Of a stretch of DNA of 8,394 bases, positions 1 through 5,253 are shown piece after piece. A program made the position numbers and the translations under genes. The DNA is from an uncultured Collinsella sp. (GTDB lineage Bacteria; Actinomycetota; Coriobacteriia; Coriobacteriales; Coriobacteriaceae): assembly GCA_900542125.1 (NCBI GenBank), contig UQMO01000075.1, positions 1 to 8,394 on the forward strand, in the 5' to 3' direction. The notes under the pieces are model-generated. The model worked only from the letters and a program-made list of their open reading frames with translations. It ran no database searches and was not told the DNA's origin. Each line of letters begins with the position of its first letter. The first letter of the stretch is position 1.

Positions 1-39
1 AAGCCTTCGTCGGCAGCGTCAGATGTGTATAAGAGACAG
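1..39 (+). other. Nextera read-1 adapter (non-genomic)
   Basis: Positions 7-20 read TCGTCGGCAGCGTC and 21-39 read AGATGTGTATAAGAGACAG, which together are the standard Nextera i5-side adapter with the Tn5 mosaic end. The preceding AAGCCT matches the end of the i5 index I know as S508 (CTAAGCCT). This is library sequence, so genomic DNA starts at 40 and nothing here should be interpreted biologically. Confidence 0.98.
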
Positions 40-362
40 GAATCACAGCAGGGATAGCCATCGGGGGTGCCCTGGGGCAGAATATTGCAGGCAACATGAA
101 CAGCCTGCTGGGAACCGGCGTTCAAGTTCCGCCGCCTCTACCCCGAAATAGCTACTTTGTTGCCAATGGCGACAAAATCACCGGGCCTTTTCCCATTCAG
201 GCGCTTCAGCAAATGAGCACCGCAGGCTCATTAAACGCTTCGACGTTGGTGTGGAAGCAAGGCATGGCCGACTGGCAATCCGCGGGGAGCATTCAAGAGT
301 TGGCGGATTTGTTCGCCAGGTCAACAACTCCGCCACCCATCCCACAGCAAGAGAATAGATGA
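40..362 (+). CDS. GYF_2-domain protein, C-terminal fragment (probable SPFH/virion-core-like protein)
   Basis: The reading frame is open from the adapter junction to the TGA at 360-362, so the 5' part is missing and the ATG at 96 is probably internal. Before it, the frame gives a Gly/Ala-rich stretch (GITAGIAIGGALGQNIAGN), followed by a proline linker (VPPPLPR) and a compact domain of about 55 residues with YFVANGDKITGPFPIQAL and LVWKQGMADW, typical of GYF_2 (PF14237). The tail is again proline-rich (TTPPPIPQQ). In known bacterial proteins this Gly-rich stretch, zinc-ribbon or proline linker and terminal GYF_2 order is common at the end of SPFH-domain proteins annotated as virion core protein/YdjI-like, which are thought to act in membrane organisation. 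The SPFH part is not visible, so that identity is inferred. The gene converges on the next one with a shared terminator. Base composition is mixed (29 of 60 bases are G/C at 121-180, 37 of 60 at 241-300). Confidence 0.8.
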
Positions 363-377
363 AATGGAGAAAAAGAT

Positions 378-417
378 AGTGGGCTGAAGGGCAATTCCTT
401 CAGCCCACTCTTTTGTT
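378..417. terminator. Bidirectional intrinsic terminator between convergent genes
   Basis: Perfect 13-bp arms (378-390 and 397-409, AGTGGGCTGAAGG and its complement) enclose the loop GCAATT. On the plus strand the stem is followed by CTTTTGTT; on the minus strand by ATCTTTTTC. It sits between two convergent stop codons (362 and 416-418) and can end both transcripts. The stop codon of the minus-strand gene lies in the plus-strand U-tract. Confidence 0.88.
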
Positions 418-1429
418 ATCGATTCTCAATACATCCGATGTTCTTGAGCTCGATAGAGATGAGGCCGTTGGGCTCGTTGACGAACTCGATGTACTCGGAG
501 TTCGAACCCATCTCGGCCGGGAAGCTGATCTCGATACCCGTGTCGGTACGGATCTTGTGATTGCGCACGGCAGCGCGCTCGACCTGCTTGCGCTCCACGG
601 GCACGCGCTCGGGCACTTTCTCCTCGGTCAGCGCCGCGCGCACGTTTTCCTTGATGACCGGTTCGTCCTCAAAGACCTCATCGACGATATCCCAAGGCGG
701 CAGTTCCTCGTCATCCTCAACCTTCTCGGCCACAGCGGCCTTAACCTTGGCGAGCGCCACGGCCGTGTTGGCGCCGTGCTCCTCGGCGACTTCCTCGACC
801 ACACGCGTCACGGTGTCGATGACCTCCTTGCCCGATACGCCCGTGTCGCACTGCAGCAGGCCATCGGGGATAAGCATACGGTCCTCGCCGGCAATCTTGC
901 GCTTCTTGTCCACGTAGCCGATCTCCATGGTACTCGCGCGCACGATGGCATAGCTCGGCACCTTTTGCGAGGGGTTCGGCAGAATGGCGTAGTGGCGCGC
1001 GATGTCGTTGCGAACCTCGCCCTCTTCGCGATCCACCTCATGCATAAAAGCCTGCTTGGAGCCCAGCAGCATAACGGCAAACCAGCGGGCATCCTCATCG
1101 TCGTCAAAATCGGCCACCAGCACGTCGGTAGACTCAGCTTTCTCGGCTTTGGTGAGCTCGGAAGAGATAAACTCCGCAATCTGCTGAGACAGGTCCACGA
1201 ACTCGCGCTCGCCAAAGAAATAGCCCTTGAGCTCGCCGCCAAACGCAGAGTTCTCGGCAAACGTGGCGCGTTTATTGTCGGCCGAGGTGCGTGCACGGCG
1301 CAGATGCGTGGTTACGAAATTGCGCACGGTACGGCTTTCGGTATCGAGCTCGAGCTGGCTCATAACGTTGACGGCAGAGTCAAAGTCCAGGATATGCAGA
1401 ATCGCGTGATTGATTTTCATATACGGCAT
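416..1429 (-). CDS. Nucleoid-associated protein, YejK/NdpA family
   Basis: A 337-residue protein that I assign to the 37-kDa nucleoid-associated protein family (PF04245; E. coli YejK/NdpA), which binds the nucleoid and has an unclear role. Supporting features are the N-terminal KINHAILHILDF, a central region with ADFDDDEDARWFAVMLL and KQAFMHEVD, the segment LPNPSQKVPSYAIVRASTMEIGY (in parts), and a C-terminal region ending in NEPNGLISIELKNI. Length fits the family (about 330-345). An acidic linker lies around residues 235-260 (EDDEELPPWDIVDEVFEDE). The start is uncertain: the ATG at 1429 has no spaced ribosome site, whereas the in-frame ATG at 1420 (MKINHAIL, the usual family start) has GGA about nine bases upstream, so the protein may be three residues shorter. 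The gene is about 100 bases downstream of the DUF2974 gene, with its own candidate promoter, and ends in the shared terminator. Confidence 0.88.
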   Translation of the reverse strand: MPYMKINHAILHILDFDSAVNVMSQLELDTESRTVRNFVTTHLRRARTSADNKRATFAENSAFGGELKGYFFGEREFVDLSQQIAEFISSELTKAEKAESTDVLVADFDDDEDARWFAVMLLGSKQAFMHEVDREEGEVRNDIARHYAILPNPSQKVPSYAIVRASTMEIGYVDKKRKIAGEDRMLIPDGLLQCDTGVSGKEVIDTVTRVVEEVAEEHGANTAVALAKVKAAVAEKVEDDEELPPWDIVDEVFEDEPVIKENVRAALTEEKVPERVPVERKQVERAAVRNHKIRTDTGIEISFPAEMGSNSEYIEFVNEPNGLISIELKNIGCIENR

Positions 1430-1458
1430 TCCGTTCTAGATCGATTTTGGCACGAACC

Positions 1459-1464
1459 AGTATA
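1459..1464 (-). promoter_or_regulatory. Candidate -10 element for the nucleoid-associated protein gene
   Basis: The minus strand reads TATACT here, a five-of-six match to the -10 consensus, about 30 bases upstream of the candidate start codons. The region 17 bases further upstream (GCGCCT) is not a recognisable -35 box, so the assignment rests on the -10 hexamer and its position only. Confidence 0.38.
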
Positions 1465-1494
1465 GCGGTCGAGCCCGCCCCAGGCGCATCGAAG

Positions 1495-1529
1495 ATTGGT
1501 GCATCGGGGACAGGTTGCTTTGCACCAAT
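1495..1529 (+). repeat. Palindromic repeat element, copy A
   Basis: Perfect 9-base inverted arms, ATTGGTGCA (1495-1503) and TGCACCAAT (1521-1529), enclose a core carrying GGGGACAGGTTGCTTT. The core 1498-1527 matches the reverse complement of 2723-2752 at 25 of 30 positions by my alignment. It lies directly after the stop codon of the DUF2974 gene and lacks a U-tract, so it is not a typical intrinsic terminator. It resembles short REP-like elements with GGGGACAG cores; that family assignment is inference. Confidence 0.65.
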
Positions 1530-1531
1530 GG

Positions 1532-2692
1532 CTAGCGCAGGAGCTCGGACTGCCAAGCCTCGAGCTGTTCTGCCAAACTCTTGCCGGCGGCGGGCATGTC
1601 GATCTGGGGTCGTTTGGGCAGCAGTGCGCATTTAAGGATTGCCACGATGGTCTGCGAGACAAAGCGTCGCGTATCCTTGTCAAACCCTTGCGCAGCCTGG
1701 AGCATCACGGGCAGGCTCTCGCGCAGATTCCCAGCGATATCCGCAAACCGCTCAGCACCCGTAGCCTCAAACACGGAGAACAACGCATCTACAAAACGCT
1801 CGCGTTCGCTAGGCGAAACTGCAAGCAGCATCTCGCGAATGGAGCCATCAACGTATCGAGCACCGGCGGACAGGCGCTCACAGTACACGAAGTCGCGACC
1901 ATCAACCACCCAGCTAAAGGGATTGTGCTGCAGCAGGCTGAACTCGGTGCTCTCAACGATGGCATAATCCTCCTGCGTCTCGAACATCATGCCAAAGATC
2001 GACGACCGAGGTAGCGTCTTGTCGATTCGACCGGAAAGATCGGCAAAGGCGTTGCCGTTCAGAAACTCCTCGACGAAACCCGGACCATCATGGGAATACG
2101 CCCGTTCGATTCGCGCACGGGTGACATCGGAGCACATCGCCGCACCGTACACCGCAAGGTTTCCACCCTTGGAATGACCTCCGCACAAAAGCGGCCCGTC
2201 AATCGCATCCGCCGCCTCGTCCACATAACACGCCGCGGATTCCTGGGCCGGCACAGGATACCGGAACGCCATGTTAAAGTCCTCTTTCCAGCCCACAATC
2301 GTGCTGTCGGTCCCCCGGAAGGAAAGATAGCTAAACCCCGCCGGAAACCGGAACGCCATGGCTGCAAACTGCTCCGTTGTCTCGGCATCACTCACGCTAC
2401 GATAGCCGCAAACACGAACGCCACGGTAGCGAGGGCTTGCTGCCACAGCCTCCAACAGGGCACGGCTCCCCTCCGGATCCCACAGGTCGCCAATCATGTC
2501 TTGGTAGCACTCGGCGCGCAGCAGCTCGCGTACGTCTAGGCCCTGCCAGTTCGTCAGCTCCGCCATATCACCCGGCAAACGCAAATAGGACAACCACGCA
2601 AAGACCAGGCTATCCACCGCGCAGAACGGCCGTTCCTCAAACGGATCAAACGCCGTCTGGGCATAGGTCAAAAAATTAGGCGAATCCGACAT
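1532..2692 (-). CDS. DUF2974 (Mbeg1-like) alpha/beta hydrolase
   Basis: A 386-residue protein of the DUF2974/Mbeg1-like family (PF11187), predicted serine hydrolases of unknown substrate. The nucleophile elbow is GGHSKGGN with Ser174 in a G-x-S-x-G motif. SFRGTDS (124-130) looks like the lipase-type oxyanion strand. The family hallmark SHDGPGF (200-206) may supply the acid (Asp202), and LLQHNPFSW (253-261) the histidine (His256). The N-terminus has CAVDSLVFAWLSYLRL, as usual for the family, and there is no signal peptide, so it is probably cytosolic. The start at 2692 is chosen because GGGAGG lies just upstream, though its spacing to ATG is short (three bases); a longer frame reaching 2896 overlaps the ldh terminator and ldh itself and is unlikely. 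It is bounded by two inverted copies of a short palindromic repeat and preceded by the ldh terminator, so it appears to be a stand-alone gene. Confidence 0.87.
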   Translation of the reverse strand: MSDSPNFLTYAQTAFDPFEERPFCAVDSLVFAWLSYLRLPGDMAELTNWQGLDVRELLRAECYQDMIGDLWDPEGSRALLEAVAASPRYRGVRVCGYRSVSDAETTEQFAAMAFRFPAGFSYLSFRGTDSTIVGWKEDFNMAFRYPVPAQESAACYVDEAADAIDGPLLCGGHSKGGNLAVYGAAMCSDVTRARIERAYSHDGPGFVEEFLNGNAFADLSGRIDKTLPRSSIFGMMFETQEDYAIVESTEFSLLQHNPFSWVVDGRDFVYCERLSAGARYVDGSIREMLLAVSPSERERFVDALFSVFEATGAERFADIAGNLRESLPVMLQAAQGFDKDTRRFVSQTIVAILKCALLPKRPQIDMPAAGKSLAEQLEAWQSELLR

Positions 2693-2710
2693 GGCCCTCC
2701 CATCAACTAT

Positions 2711-2752
2711 GGTGCATTGGGGTGGTGCAAAGTAACCTGACCCCCTCGCACC
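2711..2752 (-). repeat. Palindromic repeat element, copy B
   Basis: Read on the minus strand, 2752-2723 gives GGTGC, then GAGGGGGTCAGGTTACTTT, then GCACCA, so the ends GGTGC/GCACC can pair. It is the same element as 1498-1527 in opposite orientation (25 of 30 positions identical; the differences are the three bases after GGTGC plus two in the core). A further GGTGCATTGGGG lies at 2711-2722, extending the element. It abuts the U-tract of the ldh terminator and forms most of the DUF2974 gene's leader. Confidence 0.62.
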
Positions 2753-2785
2753 AAAAAGACGCCCGGACCGTGTGGCCCGGACGCC
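2753..2785 (-). terminator. Intrinsic terminator of ldh
   Basis: On the minus strand GGCGTCCGGGCC (2785-2774) pairs with GGTCCGGGCGTC (2769-2758) around the loop ACAC, and TTTTT follows (2757-2753). Three of the twelve pairs are G-U and would be A-C mismatches in a plus-strand transcript, so the hairpin is specific to minus-strand RNA. It lies 35 bases after the ldh stop codon. Confidence 0.9.
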
Positions 2786-2819
2786 TTTCATTGTAGCCTG
2801 TTGCCCAAAAGAGCTTGAT

Positions 2820-3770
2820 TTAGCAGGAGAAGTCGACGCTGTCGATGATGTCCTTGAGAGCCTTGGCGGAGGCGGTGAGCTCATGCTGCTCGTCATCGTT
2901 CAGCGGCACGGGTACGCGGCAGACAACGCCGTCGCGGCCAACGACTGTCGGCATGGAGATGGCCAGATCGGACAGGCCGTACTCGCCCACCATGAGCGAG
3001 GAAACGGGCAGAACGGTCTGCTCATCACGCATAACAGCGGTGCAGATGCGCTTAACGGCCATGGCGACGCCGTAGTAGGTGGCGTGCTTCTTCTCGATGA
3101 TGGTGTAGGCGGAGTTCTTAACGTCCTCGGCGATGCGCTTCTCGGCAGCCTCATGCTCCAGGTGGCCGTGAAGCTCGCAGAAGGTGTTCAGCGGCACGCC
3201 GGCAACCTGGGCGCTGGACCAAGCGACAAACTCGGAGTCGCCGTGCTCACCCATGACATAGGCCTGAACGTCGCGCGGGTCAACCTCGACGTGGGCACCA
3301 AGCATCTGCTGCAGACGGCCAGTGTCGAGCACGGTGCCGGAGCCGATGACATGGCCCTCGGGCAGGCCGGACATCTTGATGGCAGCATAGGTCAGAACAT
3401 CAACCGGGTTGGAGACGATTAGCAGAATGCCGTCGAAGCCGGACTTCTTAATCTCGGGGATAATGGACTTAAAGATGTTGACGTTCTTGTTGACCAGGTC
3501 CAGGCGGGTCTCACCGGGCTTCTGGGCAGCGCCAGCGGTGACGACGATCATGGCGGCGTCGGCGACATCGGAATAATCGCCGGCGTAGATCTTCATCGGC
3601 TCGGCGAACGTCATGCCGTGCGCGATATCCAGAGCCTCACCCTCGGCGCGGTTCTTGTCCACGTCGATGAGGACCATCTCGGAGAACAGACCGCTCTGCA
3701 TCAGAGCGAACGCCGAAGACGAACCGACGAAACCGCAACCGACAATAGCGACCTTCTTCTCGTTAACCAT
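2820..3770 (-). CDS. ldh: L-lactate dehydrogenase
   Basis: NAD-dependent L-lactate dehydrogenase (lactate/malate dehydrogenase superfamily), 316 residues, close to the usual length. It reduces pyruvate to L-lactate in the cytosol and regenerates NAD+ during fermentation. The Rossmann motif GCGFVGSS starts at residue 11, with Asp36 (VLIDVD) expected to bind the NAD ribose. The substrate loop reads QKPGETRLDL (83-92); Gln83 favours pyruvate over oxaloacetate, and Arg89 is the mobile catalytic arginine. Asp149 and Arg152 (LDTGRL) and the catalytic His176 in GEHGDSE complete the active site. The start at 3770 is preceded by GGGAG six bases upstream and gives the family N-terminus MVNEKKVAIVG; an in-frame extension to 3848 would cross a leader hairpin and is rejected. 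A strong terminator follows, so it is probably monocistronic. No convincing Rex operator was seen. Malate dehydrogenase is the alternative, made less likely by Gln83. Confidence 0.93.
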   Translation of the reverse strand: MVNEKKVAIVGCGFVGSSSAFALMQSGLFSEMVLIDVDKNRAEGEALDIAHGMTFAEPMKIYAGDYSDVADAAMIVVTAGAAQKPGETRLDLVNKNVNIFKSIIPEIKKSGFDGILLIVSNPVDVLTYAAIKMSGLPEGHVIGSGTVLDTGRLQQMLGAHVEVDPRDVQAYVMGEHGDSEFVAWSSAQVAGVPLNTFCELHGHLEHEAAEKRIAEDVKNSAYTIIEKKHATYYGVAMAVKRICTAVMRDEQTVLPVSSLMVGEYGLSDLAISMPTVVGRDGVVCRVPVPLNDDEQHELTASAKALKDIIDSVDFSC

Positions 3771-3797
3771 TAGAAACTCCCATCTCTCTCCACAAAC

Positions 3798-3826
3798 AAG
3801 CCGCCCGGGAACGACCCGAGCGGCTT
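3798..3826 (-). terminator. Stem-loop between the aminotransferase and ldh (terminator or leader hairpin)
   Basis: Minus-strand arms AAGCCGCTCGGG (3826-3815) and CCCGGGCGGCTT (3809-3798) pair over 12 bp with one G-U, around a five-base loop. The following bases are GTTTGTGG, a weak U-tract. It lies 145 bases downstream of the aminotransferase stop and 28 bases upstream of the ldh start. It could end the aminotransferase transcript or be a structured part of the ldh leader; the weak U-tract and position leave both open. Confidence 0.55.
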
Positions 3827-3859
3827 GCCGTAATCCCAATACGTCCAATCGGGACTTTG

Positions 3860-3865
3860 ATTATG
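3860..3865 (-). promoter_or_regulatory. Candidate -10 element for ldh
   Basis: The minus strand reads CATAAT here, five of six to the consensus, about 90 bases upstream of the ldh start within a locally A/T-rich stretch (3850-3970). No good -35 sits at standard spacing (the best is a run of T around 3880). If used, the hairpin at 3798-3826 would be in the ldh leader. Weak evidence. Confidence 0.28.
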
Positions 3866-3971
3866 CTCCTATTCGCAGCCAAAAATCGACCGTTTACCGA
3901 AATTGTTTGCAGAATTCGTAAAATAACTGCATGAAATCGGTTTCGAGCTATTGACGAGTCGAAATAGGTTT

Positions 3972-5135
3972 CTAATACAGGCCCGCCTCGCGAATGGCCT
4001 CGACAGCCAAAGCGATCTGATCGGGCGGCAGGACCAGCGCCATGCGCACGTGCCCCTCGCCCGAAGGACCAAAGCTCGCGCCCGGCGTCACCACAACGCC
4101 GGCCTTCTCCATGAGCTCCTCGCAAAACGCCATGGAATCGGTGCGACCACCGGGAAGCTTGGCCCACACAAACATAGAACCATGCGCGTTGGGACGCTCC
4201 CAGCCCAGGCCCTCAAGACCGTCGCACAGGGCATCGCGGCGTTCCTGGTACTTCAGACGCTGCGCCTCGACCTCATCGCGCGGACCGTTCAGGCACGCGA
4301 TGGCGGCCTTCTGAATCGGGAAGAACATACCAAAGTCGATCTGGCCGCGCAGCTTGGCAAAGGCAGAGACCACATCCTCGCGACCGACCAAAAAGCCGAT
4401 GCGGGCACCGGTGACGTTAAACGACTTGGAGAGCGAGAAGAACTCAACGCCCACCTCGAGCGCGCCGGGATACTGCAAGAAGCTGCCGCCGGGCTCGCCG
4501 TCAAACACGATGTCGGAGTACGCGTTATCATGGACGATCAACAGATCATGCTCGCGGGCAAAGGCGATAATCTCCTCGTAGACCTCGGGCGTGCCCACCG
4601 AGCCGACCGGGTTCGCGGGCAGCGACACGATCATGTACTTGGCACGATCGGCAACCTCGGGATCGATACCCGCCACATAGGGCAGGTAATTGTGCTCGGC
4701 AACCAGCGGATAGTATTCGAGCTTGGCATCGGCGATCTTGGCACCCGCCTCAAAGACCGGGTAGCACGGATCGGGAACCAAAATGGTGTCACCCGGATCG
4801 AGCAGGGCAAGGCCCAAATGGCCCACCCCCTCCTGCGTGCCGTTGCACGACTGCACCATAGACGGCGTAATGCCCGAAACGCCAAAGCGACGCTCATAGT
4901 AATCGCACACGGCCTGCTTGAGTTCGGGCAGGTCGCGCAGGGCATACTTCCACATCTCGGGATCTTGGGCTGCCTGCGTGAGCGCCTCGACCACATGGTC
5001 GTACGGCTTAAAGTCGGGCGTGCCCACGCTCATGTTGTAAATGGTCTTGCCCTGAGCCTTCAGCGCGAGAAGCTTGTTGTTGAGCGAGGCGAAGACCTCC
5101 GCGCCAAAGCGGTCGAGACGCTGCGATGCCTGCAT
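3972..5135 (-). CDS. Class I/II pyridoxal-phosphate aminotransferase
   Basis: A 387-residue fold-type I aminotransferase (PF00155), cytosolic, transferring an amino group between an amino acid and a 2-oxo acid through PLP. SLSKSFNVTGARIGF (234-248) contains the Schiff-base Lys237 and phosphate-binding Arg245; DNAYSDI (203-209) gives the PLP-ring Asp203 and Tyr206; ANPVGS (174-179) carries the conserved Asn175; Arg364 in HVRMAL should bind the substrate carboxylate. The N-terminal NMSVGTPDFKPYDHV resembles the aspartate/LL-diaminopimelate aminotransferase-like group (AspC/DapL/PatA/YugH type), but the substrate cannot be read from sequence. NPVG instead of the common NPTG and CNGTQEG instead of GSKEG are mild departures. 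The start at 5135 is chosen for AAAGGTGG upstream; the longer frame to 5225 would translate through a terminator hairpin. It follows nadE, separated by a strong terminator that also falls in its leader. Confidence 0.9.
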   Translation of the reverse strand: MQASQRLDRFGAEVFASLNNKLLALKAQGKTIYNMSVGTPDFKPYDHVVEALTQAAQDPEMWKYALRDLPELKQAVCDYYERRFGVSGITPSMVQSCNGTQEGVGHLGLALLDPGDTILVPDPCYPVFEAGAKIADAKLEYYPLVAEHNYLPYVAGIDPEVADRAKYMIVSLPANPVGSVGTPEVYEEIIAFAREHDLLIVHDNAYSDIVFDGEPGGSFLQYPGALEVGVEFFSLSKSFNVTGARIGFLVGREDVVSAFAKLRGQIDFGMFFPIQKAAIACLNGPRDEVEAQRLKYQERRDALCDGLEGLGWERPNAHGSMFVWAKLPGGRTDSMAFCEELMEKAGVVVTPGASFGPSGEGHVRMALVLPPDQIALAVEAIREAGLY

Positions 5136-5154
5136 GGTGCCACCTTTCGATATG

Positions 5155-5185
5155 AAAAACGCGGCGCTCCGACAAGAGCGCCGCG
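5155..5185 (-). terminator. Intrinsic terminator after nadE, within the aminotransferase leader
   Basis: A perfect 10-bp stem (minus strand CGCGGCGCTC at 5185-5176 and its complement 5169-5160) encloses a six-base loop and is followed by TTTTT (5159-5155). It lies about 69 bases after the nadE stop and only 20 bases before the aminotransferase ATG. The simplest role is terminating nadE, but any aminotransferase promoter upstream of 5185 would have to read through it. Confidence 0.88.
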
Positions 5186-5196
5186 CGATACGGGCC

Positions 5197-5225
5197 ATCA
5201 GATTGCAAAAGTGTAACGCTTGCAA
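5197..5225 (-). promoter_or_regulatory. Candidate promoter for the aminotransferase gene
   Basis: On the minus strand TTGCAA (5225-5220) and TCTGAT (5202-5197) are 17 bases apart; each matches four of six consensus bases for -35 and -10. TTGCAA, itself a palindrome, recurs at 5208-5203, which might instead be a paired operator site. If it is a promoter, transcription would start upstream of the terminator hairpin at 5155-5185. Confidence 0.28.
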
Positions 5226-5253
5226 CCCCCGTATTGGTTCAATTTAGCCAACC

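Noticed and set aside
413..1465. Long plus-strand open frame antisense to the nucleoid-associated protein gene
   Set aside because: It mirrors the codon structure of a well-supported minus-strand gene in G/C-rich DNA, gives a composition-biased Leu/His/Arg-rich product without domains, and begins inside the terminator.
1495..2752. CRISPR array
   Set aside because: Only two similar copies exist, in opposite orientation and separated by a whole gene, with no regular spacers.
2693..2896. Extended start for the DUF2974 gene
   Set aside because: It would read through the ldh terminator, the repeat element and the end of ldh; the ATG at 2692 has a local GGGAGG.
3771..3848. In-frame N-terminal extension of ldh by 26 residues
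   Set aside because: The extension runs through the 3798-3826 hairpin and lacks similarity to the family, whereas the ATG at 3770 has GGGAG and gives the normal N-terminus.
3827..3971. Rex operator or other redox-regulator site upstream of ldh
   Set aside because: Searched by eye for TTGTGAA-type inverted repeats; only loose TTTGC/GCAAAC fragments are present, not a palindrome.
3951..3978. Plus-strand TTGACG with TAATAC 16 bases downstream as a promoter
   Set aside because: The -10 matches only three of six bases and it would transcribe antisense into the aminotransferase with no gene to serve.
3951..5216. 421-codon plus-strand frame opposite the aminotransferase, and similar frames opposite nadE (5434-6102, 6154-7245) and ldh (2772-3422)
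   Set aside because: All are shadows of conserved minus-strand genes; none has a recognisable domain or ribosome site that I can see.
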